Shown here: positions 16,594 to 26,957 of the stretch, piece after piece
Position numbering within the stretch: position 1 is the first letter of the stretch
Layout of the letters: each line of letters begins with the position of its first letter
Assembly (NCBI GenBank): GCA_964494625.1
Contig: CAZBRT010000001.1
Location: 186,001-250,000 of the forward strand
Length of the DNA: 64,000 nt
Source of the DNA: UBA2784 sp964494625
GTDB lineage: Bacteria > Pseudomonadota > Alphaproteobacteria > Micropepsales > Micropepsaceae
Reading direction: 5' to 3'
The notes under the pieces: generated by a model
The model's input: only the letters and a program-made list of their open reading frames with translations
Databases searched by the model: none
What the model was told of the DNA's origin: nothing
Translations under genes and position numbers: made by a program

Positions 16594-17410
16594 GGCCATG
16601 CGTTCAACCATTGATGAGGCGTGGGAAGCGCGCGAGACACTGAACGGTGCCTATCAGGGCCCTTTCCGCGCGGCGGTCGACTCGGCCCTTGCGTGTCTTG
16701 ACCGGGGTGAATTGCGCGTGGCCGAAAAGGCCGGCAACACCTGGGTCACGCATCAATGGCTGAAAAAGGCCGTCCTTCTTTCCTTCCGCCTCAACGACAT
16801 GGTGGCGATCAGCGGCGGGCCGGGCGATGCCCAATGGTGGGACAAGGTGCCCTCCAAATTCGCCGGCTGGGGAAAGGCCGAGTTTACTGCCGCCGGGTTT
16901 CGTGCGGTGCCCGGCGCGATCGTGCGCCGCTCTGCCTACATCGGGCGCAATGCGGTCCTGATGCCGTCCTTCGTCAATGTCGGCGCCCATGTGGGTGAGG
17001 GCACGATGGTTGACACATGGGCAACTGTCGGTTCCTGCGCACAGATCGGGAAGAATTGCCACATTTCGGGCGGCACGGGCATCGGCGGCGTGCTGGAGCC
17101 CTTGCAGGCCAATCCCGTCATCATCGAGGATGGCTGCTTCATCGGTGCGCGGTCCGAAGTGGCGGAAGGCGTGATCGTGGGCGAAGGCAGCGTGATTTCC
17201 ATGGGCGTGTTCCTGGGCGCATCAACGCGGATCGTTGACCGCGCGACCGGCGAGATCCATCAAGGACATGTGCCGCCCTTTTCTGTCGTGGTGCCCGGGA
17301 CATTGGGCGGCGGTCCAAACGTACCCGCCCTTTCATGTGCGGTCATCGTCAAGACGGTTGATGCGCGCACGCGGGCAAAGACCTCGATCAATGAACTCCT
17401 GCGCGACTGA
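16583..17410 (+). CDS. dapD: Tetrahydrodipicolinate N-succinyltransferase
   Basis: 275 residues, normal for DapD. It transfers succinyl from succinyl-CoA to tetrahydrodipicolinate in the lysine/diaminopimelate pathway. The N-terminal helical domain is followed by a left-handed beta-helix of hexapeptide repeats, seen from IVRRSAYIGRNAVLMPSFVN through NCHISGGTGIGGVLEPLQAN and GEGSVISMGVFLGASTRIVD. The EPLQ-NPVIIEDGCFIGARSEV segment is diagnostic. The ATG chosen is the first Met of the conserved region. dapE follows after 15 bp. Confidence 0.96.
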   Translation: MTIEAMRSTIDEAWEARETLNGAYQGPFRAAVDSALACLDRGELRVAEKAGNTWVTHQWLKKAVLLSFRLNDMVAISGGPGDAQWWDKVPSKFAGWGKAEFTAAGFRAVPGAIVRRSAYIGRNAVLMPSFVNVGAHVGEGTMVDTWATVGSCAQIGKNCHISGGTGIGGVLEPLQANPVIIEDGCFIGARSEVAEGVIVGEGSVISMGVFLGASTRIVDRATGEIHQGHVPPFSVVVPGTLGGGPNVPALSCAVIVKTVDARTRAKTSINELLRD

Positions 17411-17425
17411 CAGGATACGCCCGAC

Positions 17426-18601
17426 ATGAGCCACGCCAATCTTGATGATGATCCTGTCGCGCTGGCCCAGGCGCTGATCCAGTGCCCGAGCGTGACGCCG
17501 GATGATGCCGGCGCGCTCGACACGCTGTCGCTTGCGCTGGTGGCGTTGGGGTTTCACGTCCATCGCCACAAATTCCACGACGAAGGCACGGCGACGGTTG
17601 ACAATCTCTACGCCAGACTGGGAACGAGTGGTCCCAATTTCTGCTTTGCGGGCCATACCGATGTCGTGCCGACGGGCGACCTTGCCGGGTGGAGCGTTGA
17701 TCCCTTTGAGGGGCTTGTCACCAACGGCATGCTCTATGGCCGCGGCGCCGCCGACATGAAAAGCGCGATTGCCGCCTTTGTCTCGGCGGCGGCGCGTGTG
17801 GCCCCGCGCCTGATGCGTTCCGGCAAGGGTTCGATCAGTCTCCTCATCACGGGTGACGAGGAAGGTCCGGCGGTCAACGGCACGGTCAAGCTTCTCCAGC
17901 ACATCACGGCGCATGGCGAGAAGCTCGACCATTGCCTTGTCGGCGAGCCGACGTCGCAGCATAAAGTCGGCGACACGCTGAAGATCGGCCGGCGCGGCAG
18001 TGTGACGGGGCGGCTTGGTGTCTTCGGCGTGCAGGGCCATGTCGCCTATCCGCAGCGCGCCGAAAATCCGATCCCGCGGCTTGTCGCGATGCTCGACCGG
18101 CTGGCCGCACGGCGGCTGGATGAAGGCACGAAACTTTTCGAGCCATCCAATTTCGAGATCACCACGGTTGATGTCGGCAATCCCGCAACCAATGTCATCC
18201 CGGCGGCGGCACGCGCGACCTTCAACATCCGCCACAATGACCTGCAGACTGCGGCGGGTCTTGAGGCCTTTGTGCGCCAGACCTGCAATCAGGTGATACA
18301 GGAACGCGGCGGGCGGTACGAGCTGCAATGGACCGTCGGCGGCGACTGCTTCCTGACGCAGCCGGGCGCCTTTACGGATCTGGTGTCGCAGGCCGTCGTT
18401 GATGTGACCGGCACGGCGCCTGCGCTTTCGACGGGTGGCGGTACGTCGGATGCGCGCTTCATCAAGAATTACTGCCCGGTGGCCGAGCTTGGCCTCATCG
18501 GCGAGAGCATGCACAAGGCCGATGAACGCGCATCGGTTGCCGACATCAGGTCATTGGCCACCATCTATGAGCGCACGCTGGAACGGTATTTCGGGATCTG
18601 A
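17426..18601 (+). CDS. dapE: Succinyl-diaminopimelate desuccinylase
   Basis: 391 residues. A zinc M20 amidohydrolase that hydrolyses N-succinyl-LL-diaminopimelate, the step after DapD and the aminotransferase. Metal ligands are visible in order: H in FAGHTDVVP, D in YGRGAADMKS, the EE pair in TGDEEGPA, E in GEPTS and H in the C-terminal ESMHKADE. LIQCPSVTPDDAGAL at the N-terminus is a DapE signature. The dimerisation domain (GRRGSVTGRLGVFGVQGHVAYP) is intact. It ends one base before the ATG of the membrane protein gene. Confidence 0.96.
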   Translation: MSHANLDDDPVALAQALIQCPSVTPDDAGALDTLSLALVALGFHVHRHKFHDEGTATVDNLYARLGTSGPNFCFAGHTDVVPTGDLAGWSVDPFEGLVTNGMLYGRGAADMKSAIAAFVSAAARVAPRLMRSGKGSISLLITGDEEGPAVNGTVKLLQHITAHGEKLDHCLVGEPTSQHKVGDTLKIGRRGSVTGRLGVFGVQGHVAYPQRAENPIPRLVAMLDRLAARRLDEGTKLFEPSNFEITTVDVGNPATNVIPAAARATFNIRHNDLQTAAGLEAFVRQTCNQVIQERGGRYELQWTVGGDCFLTQPGAFTDLVSQAVVDVTGTAPALSTGGGTSDARFIKNYCPVAELGLIGESMHKADERASVADIRSLATIYERTLERYFGI

Positions 18602-19219
18602 ATGAGCCTTCTTGCTTCCATCGCCAGAGCTTTGGCCGCCTCGTGGCGCCTGATGCGCCGCGACACGTCGGGCATTGCCGGTTACGACGTGTCGACAACA
18701 GGCTTTGCCCGCTCGTTCCTTGCGATCATCTTTTCGCTGCCCTTCGCCTATCTTCTCCTGTTCAGCAACCTTCTCCTCCAGAAGTTGTTTGACCGCATGG
18801 AAGGGATAGTACGCCCCGACATGGTGATCGACGGGTTTGCGTTGCTGCAATACACCGGCGCCCATGCCGCCGCGTGGCTCGTGTTTCCGGTTGCCATGAT
18901 CCCGATTGCGCGCACGCTCATGCTGTCGCGGAATTATGCCGCCTACATCATCGCCTATAACTGGACATCCCTGATCCTGACCGTGTTCCTGACGGCGCCC
19001 TTTGCGCTCGTGTTCGCGGGCTTTGTCGGGCCGGAGGCAATTGTCCTTGCCTATTGGGTGATCCTCGTCTGGTCCTTTGCCGTGCGCTGGTTCGTGGCGC
19101 GCCATGTGCTTCAGGCGGGGGGCATGAATGCGGCGGGCATCGTCCTTCTTGACGTGCTTCTGGGCATCATCACCGGGATTCTCTTTGCCCCGTCGATACC
19201 CGAGGCGGGCGCCGTATGA
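18602..19219 (+). CDS. Uncharacterised membrane protein, about five TM helices
   Basis: 205 residues with hydrophobic segments at about 38-58, 85-105, 118-140, 143-162 and 178-197. A short N-terminal cytoplasmic amphipathic stretch precedes them (RLMRRDTSGIAGYDVSTTGF). Placement between dapE and murI is suggestive of a link to cell envelope work but nothing in the sequence names a function. The overall shape resembles YIP1-like or transporter-accessory proteins; this is weak. Its start abuts the dapE stop and its stop overlaps murI by ATGA, so it is made with them. Confidence 0.75.
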   Translation: MSLLASIARALAASWRLMRRDTSGIAGYDVSTTGFARSFLAIIFSLPFAYLLLFSNLLLQKLFDRMEGIVRPDMVIDGFALLQYTGAHAAAWLVFPVAMIPIARTLMLSRNYAAYIIAYNWTSLILTVFLTAPFALVFAGFVGPEAIVLAYWVILVWSFAVRWFVARHVLQAGGMNAAGIVLLDVLLGIITGILFAPSIPEAGAV

Positions 19220-20052
19220 GCGACGCGCGTGCGCTGGGGATTTTTGATTCCGGCATGGGCGGGCTTACCGTGATGCGCGCCGTCACGCATGCACTGCCGC
19301 GCGAGCGTGTCATTTATCTCGGCGACACGGCGCGGCTTCCCTATGGCACCAAGAGCGCCGATACGGTGACGCGCTATGCGCTGCAAGCCGCCGAACACCT
19401 GCTTGCGCGCGACGTGAAGGCGATCCTTGTCGCCTGCAATACGGCGTCGGCCACTGCCCTGCCCGCCCTTGCCCGCGCCTTTGATCCCTTGCCGGTCATC
19501 GGTGTGGTCGAGCCGGGGGCGGATGCCGCAGTCAAGGCCACGCGCAATTCCCGCATCGCCGTCATCGCAACCGAGGGAACGGTTCGTGGCGGTGCCTATC
19601 GCAAGGCGATCATGGCGCGCGCGCCGCAGGCACTTGTCACCGAAATCGCCTGCCCGCTTTTTGTGGCACTTGCCGAAGAGGGATTGAGCGCGGAAGGTTC
19701 CGCGGCTCGCGAGATCGTGCGCCTTGTCGCCAAGCGCTATCTTGATCCGGTTTTCAATGCGGGCGGCGAGCGGCCCGACACGCTGGTTCTGGGCTGCACG
19801 CATTTTCCGGTGCTGGCCGACATGATTGCCGAGGTTGCCGGACCGGGTGTCACGCTTGTGGACAGTGCCGAAACGGCAGCGGCGGATCTGGCGCGCGTAC
19901 TTTCCGTCCGCGGCCTTTTGCATGAGGGCAAGCCGGGCGCGCCGCTCTTTCTGGCAACCGACGCAGCCGAACGCTTTGCGCGGATCGGGGGCCTTTTCCT
20001 GTCAGCGCGGATCCCGGGGGATCAGGTGACGCTGGTTGATCTGTCGGCGTAG
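19216..20052 (+). CDS. murI: Glutamate racemase
   Basis: 278 residues. It makes D-glutamate for peptidoglycan. Both catalytic cysteines are present: VACNTASATALP (about residue 73) and LGCTHFPVL (about residue 183). The N-terminal IFDSGMGGLTVMRAV with Asp and Ser, and YLGDTARLPYGTKS, are family signatures. The gene completes a run that provides diaminopimelate and D-Glu. Its end overlaps the convergent truA gene by 31 bp, so the two transcripts are complementary at their 3' ends. Confidence 0.96.
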   Translation: MSDARALGIFDSGMGGLTVMRAVTHALPRERVIYLGDTARLPYGTKSADTVTRYALQAAEHLLARDVKAILVACNTASATALPALARAFDPLPVIGVVEPGADAAVKATRNSRIAVIATEGTVRGGAYRKAIMARAPQALVTEIACPLFVALAEEGLSAEGSAAREIVRLVAKRYLDPVFNAGGERPDTLVLGCTHFPVLADMIAEVAGPGVTLVDSAETAAADLARVLSVRGLLHEGKPGAPLFLATDAAERFARIGGLFLSARIPGDQVTLVDLSA

Positions 20053-20783
20053 TCCACGCGCATGAGATAAAGCCCCTCGGCAGGCGCCACGGGGCCGCAG
20101 GCGGCGCGGTCGCAGGCGGCAAGCGCCTTGCCTGCATCATCAGGCGTCCATTTGCCTTCGCCCACCATCTTCAGCGTGCCCACCATCGCGCGGACCTGGC
20201 TGTAAAGAAACGATCGGGCGCTGGTCGTGATCGTCAGCGTCGTTCCCGCACGCGCCACCGCCAGATGATCGAGCGTGCGGATGGGCGATTTCGCCTGGCA
20301 TCCTGCCGCACGAAAGGTCGTAAAGTCATGCCGACCCAGTAACTGGCGCGCTGCGGCGTTCATCGCCGTTTCGTCGAGTTCGTGGCTGACTGCCCAAGCT
20401 TGCCCCTTGTCGAGCGTGAGCGGCGCACGGCGATTTTCGATGCGGTAGGCATAGTGGCGCGCGGTCGCGTCAAAGCGCGCATGAAATCCGTCCGGCACTT
20501 CGCGCGCTGCAATGACAGCTACGGGATGCGGGCGCAGATGGGCGTTGAGCGCGTTCACCAGCGTGCGCGTATCGACCGGCTTGGCGATATCGACATGGGC
20601 GCATTGGCCACGCGCATGGACGCCCGCATCGGTGCGGCCGGCGCCGGTTGCATCCGTCACCTCGCCGCAAAAGCCGGTGACCGCCTCTTCGATCGCCTGC
20701 TGAACGCCATAGCCGTTCAACTGACGCTGCCAGCCGCAAAAGGCGCTGCCGTCATATTCAATCGTCAGGAGAAAACGGGTCAT
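20022..20783 (-). CDS. truA: tRNA pseudouridine synthase A
   Basis: 253 residues. It makes pseudouridine at positions 38-40 of the tRNA anticodon arm. The opening TIEYDGSAFCGWQRQ, the catalytic Asp in TGAGRTDAGVHARGQ (about residue 53), NALNAHLRPHP and FLYSQVRAMVGTLKMVGEG are all typical. ATG start overlapping the fmt stop by ATGA. truA-fmt-def in this order is a usual alphaproteobacterial unit. Confidence 0.96.
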   Translation of the reverse strand: MTRFLLTIEYDGSAFCGWQRQLNGYGVQQAIEEAVTGFCGEVTDATGAGRTDAGVHARGQCAHVDIAKPVDTRTLVNALNAHLRPHPVAVIAAREVPDGFHARFDATARHYAYRIENRRAPLTLDKGQAWAVSHELDETAMNAAARQLLGRHDFTTFRAAGCQAKSPIRTLDHLAVARAGTTLTITTSARSFLYSQVRAMVGTLKMVGEGKWTPDDAGKALAACDRAACGPVAPAEGLYLMRVDYADRSTSVT

Positions 20784-21706
20784 GTCGCGCGCGCGTCAGG
20801 CGCAAGATCAAAGCCGCGCAGGAATTCGTCCGCCCGCATCGCCGCGCGACCCTCGCGCTGCACACGCTCCAGCACGAGAGAGCCTGTGCCGCAGGCAACC
20901 GACAAGGGCGGCGTAATCTTGCCGGGCACATCCTCCGATGCACGGGCAATGGGACTTGCTGCCAAAAGCTTGATGCGCTCGCCCTGCAGATTGAACCAGA
21001 CGCCGGGCGCGGGCGCAAAGGCACGCACCTTGCGGGCAATCAGGGCGGCGTCTTCCTGCCAGTCGATGCGGGTTTCGCCGCGGGTGATTTTCGCCGCATA
21101 GCTTGCGCCAAGATCGGGCTGGGGGCGGGGTACGATGCCCCCGCGCGCATGGGCAGCGACCGCACGCACAATCATGTCGGCACCCAGGATCGACAGCGCG
21201 TCATGCAGCATGCCGCCGGTGGTCGCAGGCGTGATGGCGACTTTCTCCGTCATCAGGATGGCACCGGTATCCAGCCCCTCGTCCATCTGCATGATGGTGA
21301 TGCCGGTTTCCCGGTCGCCAGCGATGATCGCGCGCTGGATGGGGGCCGCACCGCGCCAGCGCGGCAGCAAGGATGCATGGATGTTGAGGCAGCCAAGACG
21401 CGGCGCATTCAGGACCGCACGCGGCAGGATAAGGCCATAGGCGGCAACCACGCCAATGTCGGCGCCCCACGCGGCGAAGCGATCCTGCGCCTCCTTCTCC
21501 TTCAGGCGGGCAGGCGTTTCGACATGCAGGCGCAGTTTTTCGGCCAGGAGATGGACTTCGGATTTGCGCTCGGCCTGGCCGCGTCCGGCCGCACGCGGCG
21601 GCTGCGTATAGACTGCCGCAATGTCGTGTCCCGCCGCCGACAACGCGGCAAGGGCGGGCACGGCAAATCCGGGCGTGCCCATGAAAACAATGCGAAGGGG
21701 CGCCAT
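20780..21706 (-). CDS. fmt: Methionyl-tRNA formyltransferase
   Basis: 308 residues. It formylates initiator Met-tRNA using 10-formyl-tetrahydrofolate. Visible: FMGTPGFAVPAL at the N-terminus, the catalytic NIHASLLPRWRGAAPIQRAI block with conserved Asn/His, then GITIMQMDEGLDTG, and the C-terminal OB-like domain (YAAKITRGETRIDWQ, ending in the RVQREGRAAMRADEFLRG-type tail). The ATG is preferred to a GTG two codons earlier. It lies 2 bp after def, the enzyme that removes the formyl group again. Confidence 0.96.
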   Translation of the reverse strand: MAPLRIVFMGTPGFAVPALAALSAAGHDIAAVYTQPPRAAGRGQAERKSEVHLLAEKLRLHVETPARLKEKEAQDRFAAWGADIGVVAAYGLILPRAVLNAPRLGCLNIHASLLPRWRGAAPIQRAIIAGDRETGITIMQMDEGLDTGAILMTEKVAITPATTGGMLHDALSILGADMIVRAVAAHARGGIVPRPQPDLGASYAAKITRGETRIDWQEDAALIARKVRAFAPAPGVWFNLQGERIKLLAASPIARASEDVPGKITPPLSVACGTGSLVLERVQREGRAAMRADEFLRGFDLAPDARAT

Positions 21707-21708
21707 CG

Positions 21709-22224
21709 TCACATCGCCGCGCGGCGGCGCGCCTTGACGAGCTTCCGCACGATCATGTCGCGCTTCAGTTTCGAAAAATGGTCGATGAAGAGCACGCCGT
21801 CGAGATGGTCCATCTCGTGCTGCAGGCAGGTTGCCAGCAATCCGTCGGCTTCGATCTCCTGCGGGTTGCCGTCATAACCAAGGAACTTCACCCGCACGCG
21901 CGCGGGGCGTTCCACCTCGTCATAGATTTCGGGAACCGAGAGGCAGCCTTCTTCGGCGACCGCAAACTCATCCGACTTCCAGACGATTTCCGGATTGACG
22001 AAATAGCGCGGCGCGGGCTCCTCGTCGTCGCGAGCCAGATCCATCACCAGCACACGCTTGGGCACGCCGACCTGGATGGCGGCCAAGCCGATGCCGGGCG
22101 CCGCATACATCGTCTCCAGCATGTCATCCATGAGCTTGCGCAACTCGTCGGTGACGGCATCAACCGGCAGCGAGTTCTCGGCAAGGCGCGGATCGGGCGC
22201 GGTCAGGATCGGAAGCAGGGCCAT
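21709..22224 (-). CDS. def: Peptide deformylase
   Basis: 171 residues, normal size. The three PDF motifs are complete: GIGLAAIQVG, EEGCLSVPEIYDE (metal Cys) and QHEMDHLDGVLF (two metal His and catalytic Glu). It removes N-formyl from nascent proteins. The N-terminal MALLPILTAPDPRL gives the start; extending to an upstream TTG would add an unsupported 12 residues. First gene of the def-fmt-truA unit. Confidence 0.96.
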   Translation of the reverse strand: MALLPILTAPDPRLAENSLPVDAVTDELRKLMDDMLETMYAAPGIGLAAIQVGVPKRVLVMDLARDDEEPAPRYFVNPEIVWKSDEFAVAEEGCLSVPEIYDEVERPARVRVKFLGYDGNPQEIEADGLLATCLQHEMDHLDGVLFIDHFSKLKRDMIVRKLVKARRRAAM

Positions 22225-22537
22225 GGAGGCGAAATAAGGAAGGCGGGGGGCCAAGGTCAAGGATTTCCGGGGCTTGGGGGCCGCGCTGGAACGAAGGAGG
22301 TGCGGATCGTGACAAATTGATGGCGATCACGTTGGCTTGATCGGCGCGTGATCGAGAGTTCATTAACTTATTGTTTTGATGATGTAATTTTGTCATGGTT
22401 GCGCGATGGCAAGGATGATGTTGGTCGTTGATGTGATGTGCGTCACTGCATCGGCACGGATGATGCGCCATACACCCCCTCGTCATCGGCGGGGCTCCCC
22501 CCCCTTCACTCCGCCGGTCGCAAAGGAGAGACGTGCC
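22225..22537. other. 313-bp gap: divergent regulatory region
   Basis: No gene seen. This stretch includes an unusually AT-rich core for the window (around AACTTATTGTTTTGATG). It must hold the def promoter on the minus strand and, on the plus strand, the CRP-like promoter of the small exported protein described separately. A TTGAT-N4-ATCAC sequence about 115 bp upstream of that promoter resembles an FNR/FixK half-perfect box. Confidence 0.5.
22432..22474 (+). promoter_or_regulatory. CRP/FNR-family operator with class II promoter geometry
   Basis: TGTGA-TGTGCG-TCACT matches the CRP consensus TGTGA-N6-TCACA with one mismatch. A -10-like CATACA begins 22 bp after it, which centres the operator about 41 bp before the expected start of transcription, the position typical of class II CRP activation. 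The small exported protein starts about 57 bp further on. Seen directly; binding is inferred. Confidence 0.5.
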
Positions 22538-22819
22538 ATGCTGACCAAGATCAGTTCTGCGGCTGACCGCATGACGGGATCGTGGATCGTCGCTGCGGTG
22601 TTGCTTGCCCTTCTGGCGGTGGCTTCGGCCACTGCCGAAGGCAGCAGCACGGTAGCGGGCGTGAGCGAGGGCGGTCTGGCAGCGGCGGATGTACCCGCCC
22701 AGTCCGCCCCATTGGCCGCCCCGTCGGCCGCCCCGTTAGTTCCAGCGTCTATTCCGGCTGGCGAGGAGACCATCGTCGCTATCGTCGAAGCCGACGGCTT
22801 CATGCCCCCGGAAAACTGA
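22538..22819 (+). CDS. Small exported or membrane-anchored protein, Ala/Pro-rich
   Basis: 93 residues. A strong AAAGGAGAG ribosome binding site lies 8 bp before the ATG. A short polar start (MLTKISSAADRMTG) leads into a hydrophobic helix (SWIVAAVLLALLAVASATA, about residues 15-33) that may be a signal peptide or anchor. An Ala/Ser/Pro-rich low-complexity stretch with repeated APxAAP units follows, then an acidic end (EETIVAIVEADGF). No family recognised. It stands alone between two minus-strand units and is preceded by a CRP-like promoter. Codon use looks like a real gene. Confidence 0.6.
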   Translation: MLTKISSAADRMTGSWIVAAVLLALLAVASATAEGSSTVAGVSEGGLAAADVPAQSAPLAAPSAAPLVPASIPAGEETIVAIVEADGFMPPEN

Positions 22820-22824
22820 GGGCG

Positions 22825-23433
22825 CTACCCCACGCTCTGACGGGCGCGGAAGGCGGCTGTCAACGTGCCGTCATCCATCCAGCCCAGCTCGCCGCCAAAG
22901 GGCATGCCCTGACCCAGTCGCGTTACCTTCACGCCCTGGGCCGCGAGTTCGCCACTGATGTAAAAAGCCGTCGCCTGACCATCGACCGTTGCGGCCAGTG
23001 CGAGGATCACTTCGGCCACCTTGCCGTCACCCAGACGCGCCACCAGACGCGGCAGGCCCAGCGTTTCGGGGCCACGCCCGTCCAGTGCTGACAACAGGCC
23101 GCCGAGCACATGATAACGGCCGCGGAATACGCCCGCACGCTCCAGCGCCCATACATCGCCGATATCCTCGACCACACAGATGATTGCCGGATCACGTTTG
23201 GGATCGCCGCAGATCGTGCAGGGGTCCGACGTATCGACATGGCCGCAGACCGAGCAGGTGCGGATGACACGGCCCACTTCGCTGAGCGCCTGCACGAGCG
23301 GATCGAGCACCGCCTCCTTGCGCTTCATCAGCATCAGCGCGATGCGCCGCGCCGAGCGGGGGCCAAGCCCCGGCATGCGCGCCAGCAGCGTGATCAGACG
23401 CTCGATCTCGGGACCGGCTGTGGGCGAGTGCAT
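22825..23433 (-). CDS. recR: Recombination protein RecR
   Basis: 202 residues. RecR works with RecF and RecO to load RecA at gaps. The N-terminal helix-hairpin-helix (MPGLGPRSARRIAL), a C4 zinc finger (CSVCGHVDTSDPC-TIC, four Cys near 59-74), the Toprim domain starting IICVVED, and the C-terminal RLGQGMPFGGELGWMDD Walker-like block are all present. It follows ebfC by one base, as in the classic dnaX-ebfC-recR operon. Confidence 0.97.
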   Translation of the reverse strand: MHSPTAGPEIERLITLLARMPGLGPRSARRIALMLMKRKEAVLDPLVQALSEVGRVIRTCSVCGHVDTSDPCTICGDPKRDPAIICVVEDIGDVWALERAGVFRGRYHVLGGLLSALDGRGPETLGLPRLVARLGDGKVAEVILALAATVDGQATAFYISGELAAQGVKVTRLGQGMPFGGELGWMDDGTLTAAFRARQSVG

Positions 23434-23434
23434 G

Positions 23435-23757
23435 TCAGAAGGGAAGTTTCATGCCGGGCGGCAGGCCAAGGCCCGCTGCCATATTGCCCATTTCATCGGC
23501 GAGCTGGCGTTCGAGGTTGCTGCGGGCGTCGGCATGGGCGGCAACGATCAGGTCTTCGACCATTTCCTTTTCGGACGGCGACAGCAGCGAGGGATCAACC
23601 GACAATCGGCGCAGCGCGCCCTTGCCGGTCAGCACCACGCGCACGAGACCGCCGCCGCTCTGGCCTTCGATCTCGGCGCGTTCCAGCTCTGCCTGGCGCT
23701 CGGCGAGGCGGCGCTGCATCTCTTCCGCCTTTTTCATGATCTCGTTGAGGTTTTTCA

Positions 23758-23758
<1 letters not shown>
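23435..23758 (-). CDS. ebfC: Nucleoid-associated protein YbaB/EbfC family
   Basis: 107 residues. A small DNA-binding protein forming tweezer-like dimers. The N-terminal helix NEIMKKAEEMQRRLAERQAEL, the central Gly-rich turn EGQSGGGLVRVVLTGKG, and the tail with M-x-N-M-A-x-GLGLPPGMKLPF are typical. ATG overlapping the dnaX stop by one base (TGATG) is chosen over a GTG one codon upstream. Part of dnaX-ebfC-recR. Confidence 0.95.
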
Positions 23759-25740
<1,982 letters not shown>

Positions 25741-25769
25741 TCGCCGCCGGATTCCTGCAGGGGAGGGAA

Positions 25770-25869
25770 GGCGGGAGGCTGGACAATCGACCCGGGCCAA
25801 TCTCGTTACGGCTGCTTCCTTCCGGATCTGACCGGGTTGGCAAGGAGCCCGTCCGCCGCCAACCTCCCG
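25770..25869 (-). ncRNA. ffs: Signal recognition particle RNA, small bacterial type
   Basis: About 100 nt. The universally conserved domain IV apical sequence is present on the minus strand: GGTCAGATCCGGAAGGAAGC, with the GGAA tetraloop, and an asymmetric loop below it. The ends pair GGGAGGTTGG (5') with CCAGCCTCCC (3'), closing a long rod. It sits just upstream of dnaX on the same strand, a common alphaproteobacterial location. It binds Ffh to target nascent membrane proteins. Exact ends are estimated from the pairing and promoter. Confidence 0.93.
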
Positions 25870-25874
25870 CGCGC

Positions 25875-25905
25875 ATTATACCAGAACCCCGCCTCGCAAA
25901 TGCAA
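25875..25905 (-). promoter_or_regulatory. Promoter of SRP RNA
   Basis: A perfect -10 hexamer TATAAT lies about 7 bp before the predicted 5' end of the SRP RNA. TTGCAT 19 bp further upstream may be the -35. It could also feed dnaX-ebfC-recR if transcription continues through the RNA gene. Confidence 0.6.
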
Positions 25906-25980
25906 GCGTCCGATTCCGCCCATTCCGGCAAGAGCTTGCACCCCTTGCCCGGAGGCGGGGGCGCGTGGGAGGCTGGCCAT

Positions 25981-26934
25981 ATGGCTCTTGTCTTTCCCAA
26001 TCCCAATGTTTTTGCGCTCTATCCGCTCGACCGCGCCAGCAACCAGCGCACCGACGCGGCCTGGCTGTCGGCCCGACGCGCCGACGCCAAGACCCTCATC
26101 CTTCCCATCTGGCGGCAGAAGCCGATGCTGGCCAAAGCCCCTTCGGGCCAGACCGAGCTGATGGTGATGCGGCCCGGCCTGGCCGAAGGACTGATGGCGG
26201 AGGGGGCGCCCGTCGTATTCCTTGGCTGCGACAAGGGTGGTGCCTGGTTTGCCTGTGACATTTCCGCGGCCCCGGACCCCGAGAATCAAGGCCCGCTTGC
26301 AGGTCTTGGTTTCTTCAAGGACATGCGCGCGGCGGCGATGGAATTATCGCCCGCTGACGCCGCGATTGCCGGCACCGCCAAAGCGCTTGTTGACTGGCAT
26401 CAGCGGCACGGGTTCTGCGCCCAATGCGGTTCGCCGACACAATTGGCGGATGCGGGGTGGAAGCGCGTGTGCCCTGCCTGCAAGGCCGAACATTTTCCGC
26501 GCACCGATCCCGTTGCGATCATGCTGGCGGCGCATGGCGACAATTGTCTTCTGGGACGCGGCAAGCAGTTTCCGCCCGGCATGTATTCGGCGCTGGCAGG
26601 CTTCATCGAACCGGGCGAAAGCATCGAGGAGGCGGTTGCGCGCGAGATCAAGGAAGAGACCGGCGTGACCATCGCGCTTGAAAGCGTGCGCTATCACTCA
26701 ACGCAGCCTTGGCCGTTCCCCTCGTCCCTGATGATCGGATGCCTGGCGCAGGCGACCGACACGACGATCACGATTGACGAGAGTGAAATGGCCGATGCGC
26801 GCTGGTTCTCGCGCGACGAGATCAGGGCCGCCCTGTCTGCGGGCGGACGCGGCAAGGGATTTTTCGTGCCGCCGTCCTTTGCGATCGCCCACCAGCTCAT
26901 CAAAACCTGGGCAGCGGAAGACGGGGGCAGCTGA
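25981..26934 (+). CDS. nudC: NAD(H) pyrophosphatase / RNA NAD-decapping NUDIX enzyme
   Basis: 317 residues. A zinc ribbon (CAQCGSP ... VCPACKAEHFPRTDP, four Cys at about 146-168) precedes the NUDIX domain with the complete box G-x5-E-x7-R-E-x-x-E-E-x-G (GFIEPGESIEEAVAREI, KEETGV). The NudC-specific SQPWPFP motif appears as STQPWPFPSS. It hydrolyses NADH and removes NAD caps from RNA. The N-terminal domain of about 130 residues is divergent as usual. The start is the ATG that opens the conserved region. The gene ends in a 16-bp tandem duplication described separately. Confidence 0.92.
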   Translation: MALVFPNPNVFALYPLDRASNQRTDAAWLSARRADAKTLILPIWRQKPMLAKAPSGQTELMVMRPGLAEGLMAEGAPVVFLGCDKGGAWFACDISAAPDPENQGPLAGLGFFKDMRAAAMELSPADAAIAGTAKALVDWHQRHGFCAQCGSPTQLADAGWKRVCPACKAEHFPRTDPVAIMLAAHGDNCLLGRGKQFPPGMYSALAGFIEPGESIEEAVAREIKEETGVTIALESVRYHSTQPWPFPSSLMIGCLAQATDTTITIDESEMADARWFSRDEIRAALSAGGRGKGFFVPPSFAIAHQLIKTWAAEDGGS

Positions 26935-26948
26935 AGACGGGGGCAGCT
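26917..26948 (+). repeat. 16-bp tandem duplication at the nudC stop
   Basis: The unit GAAGACGGGGGCAGCT is present twice in direct succession across the end of nudC. The stop codon TGA spans the junction (last two bases of CT plus GA). It looks like a recent replication slippage that did not alter the protein length. Confidence 0.85.
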
Positions 26949-26957
26949 GAAGGCTGA

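Noticed and set aside
17333..18514. 393-codon minus-strand frame opposite dapE
   Set aside because: Shadow of dapE; basic low-complexity translation.
22317..22330. TTGAT-N4-ATCAC FNR/FixK-like box
   Set aside because: Too far upstream of either gene's likely promoter to be called with confidence; mentioned only in the gap description.
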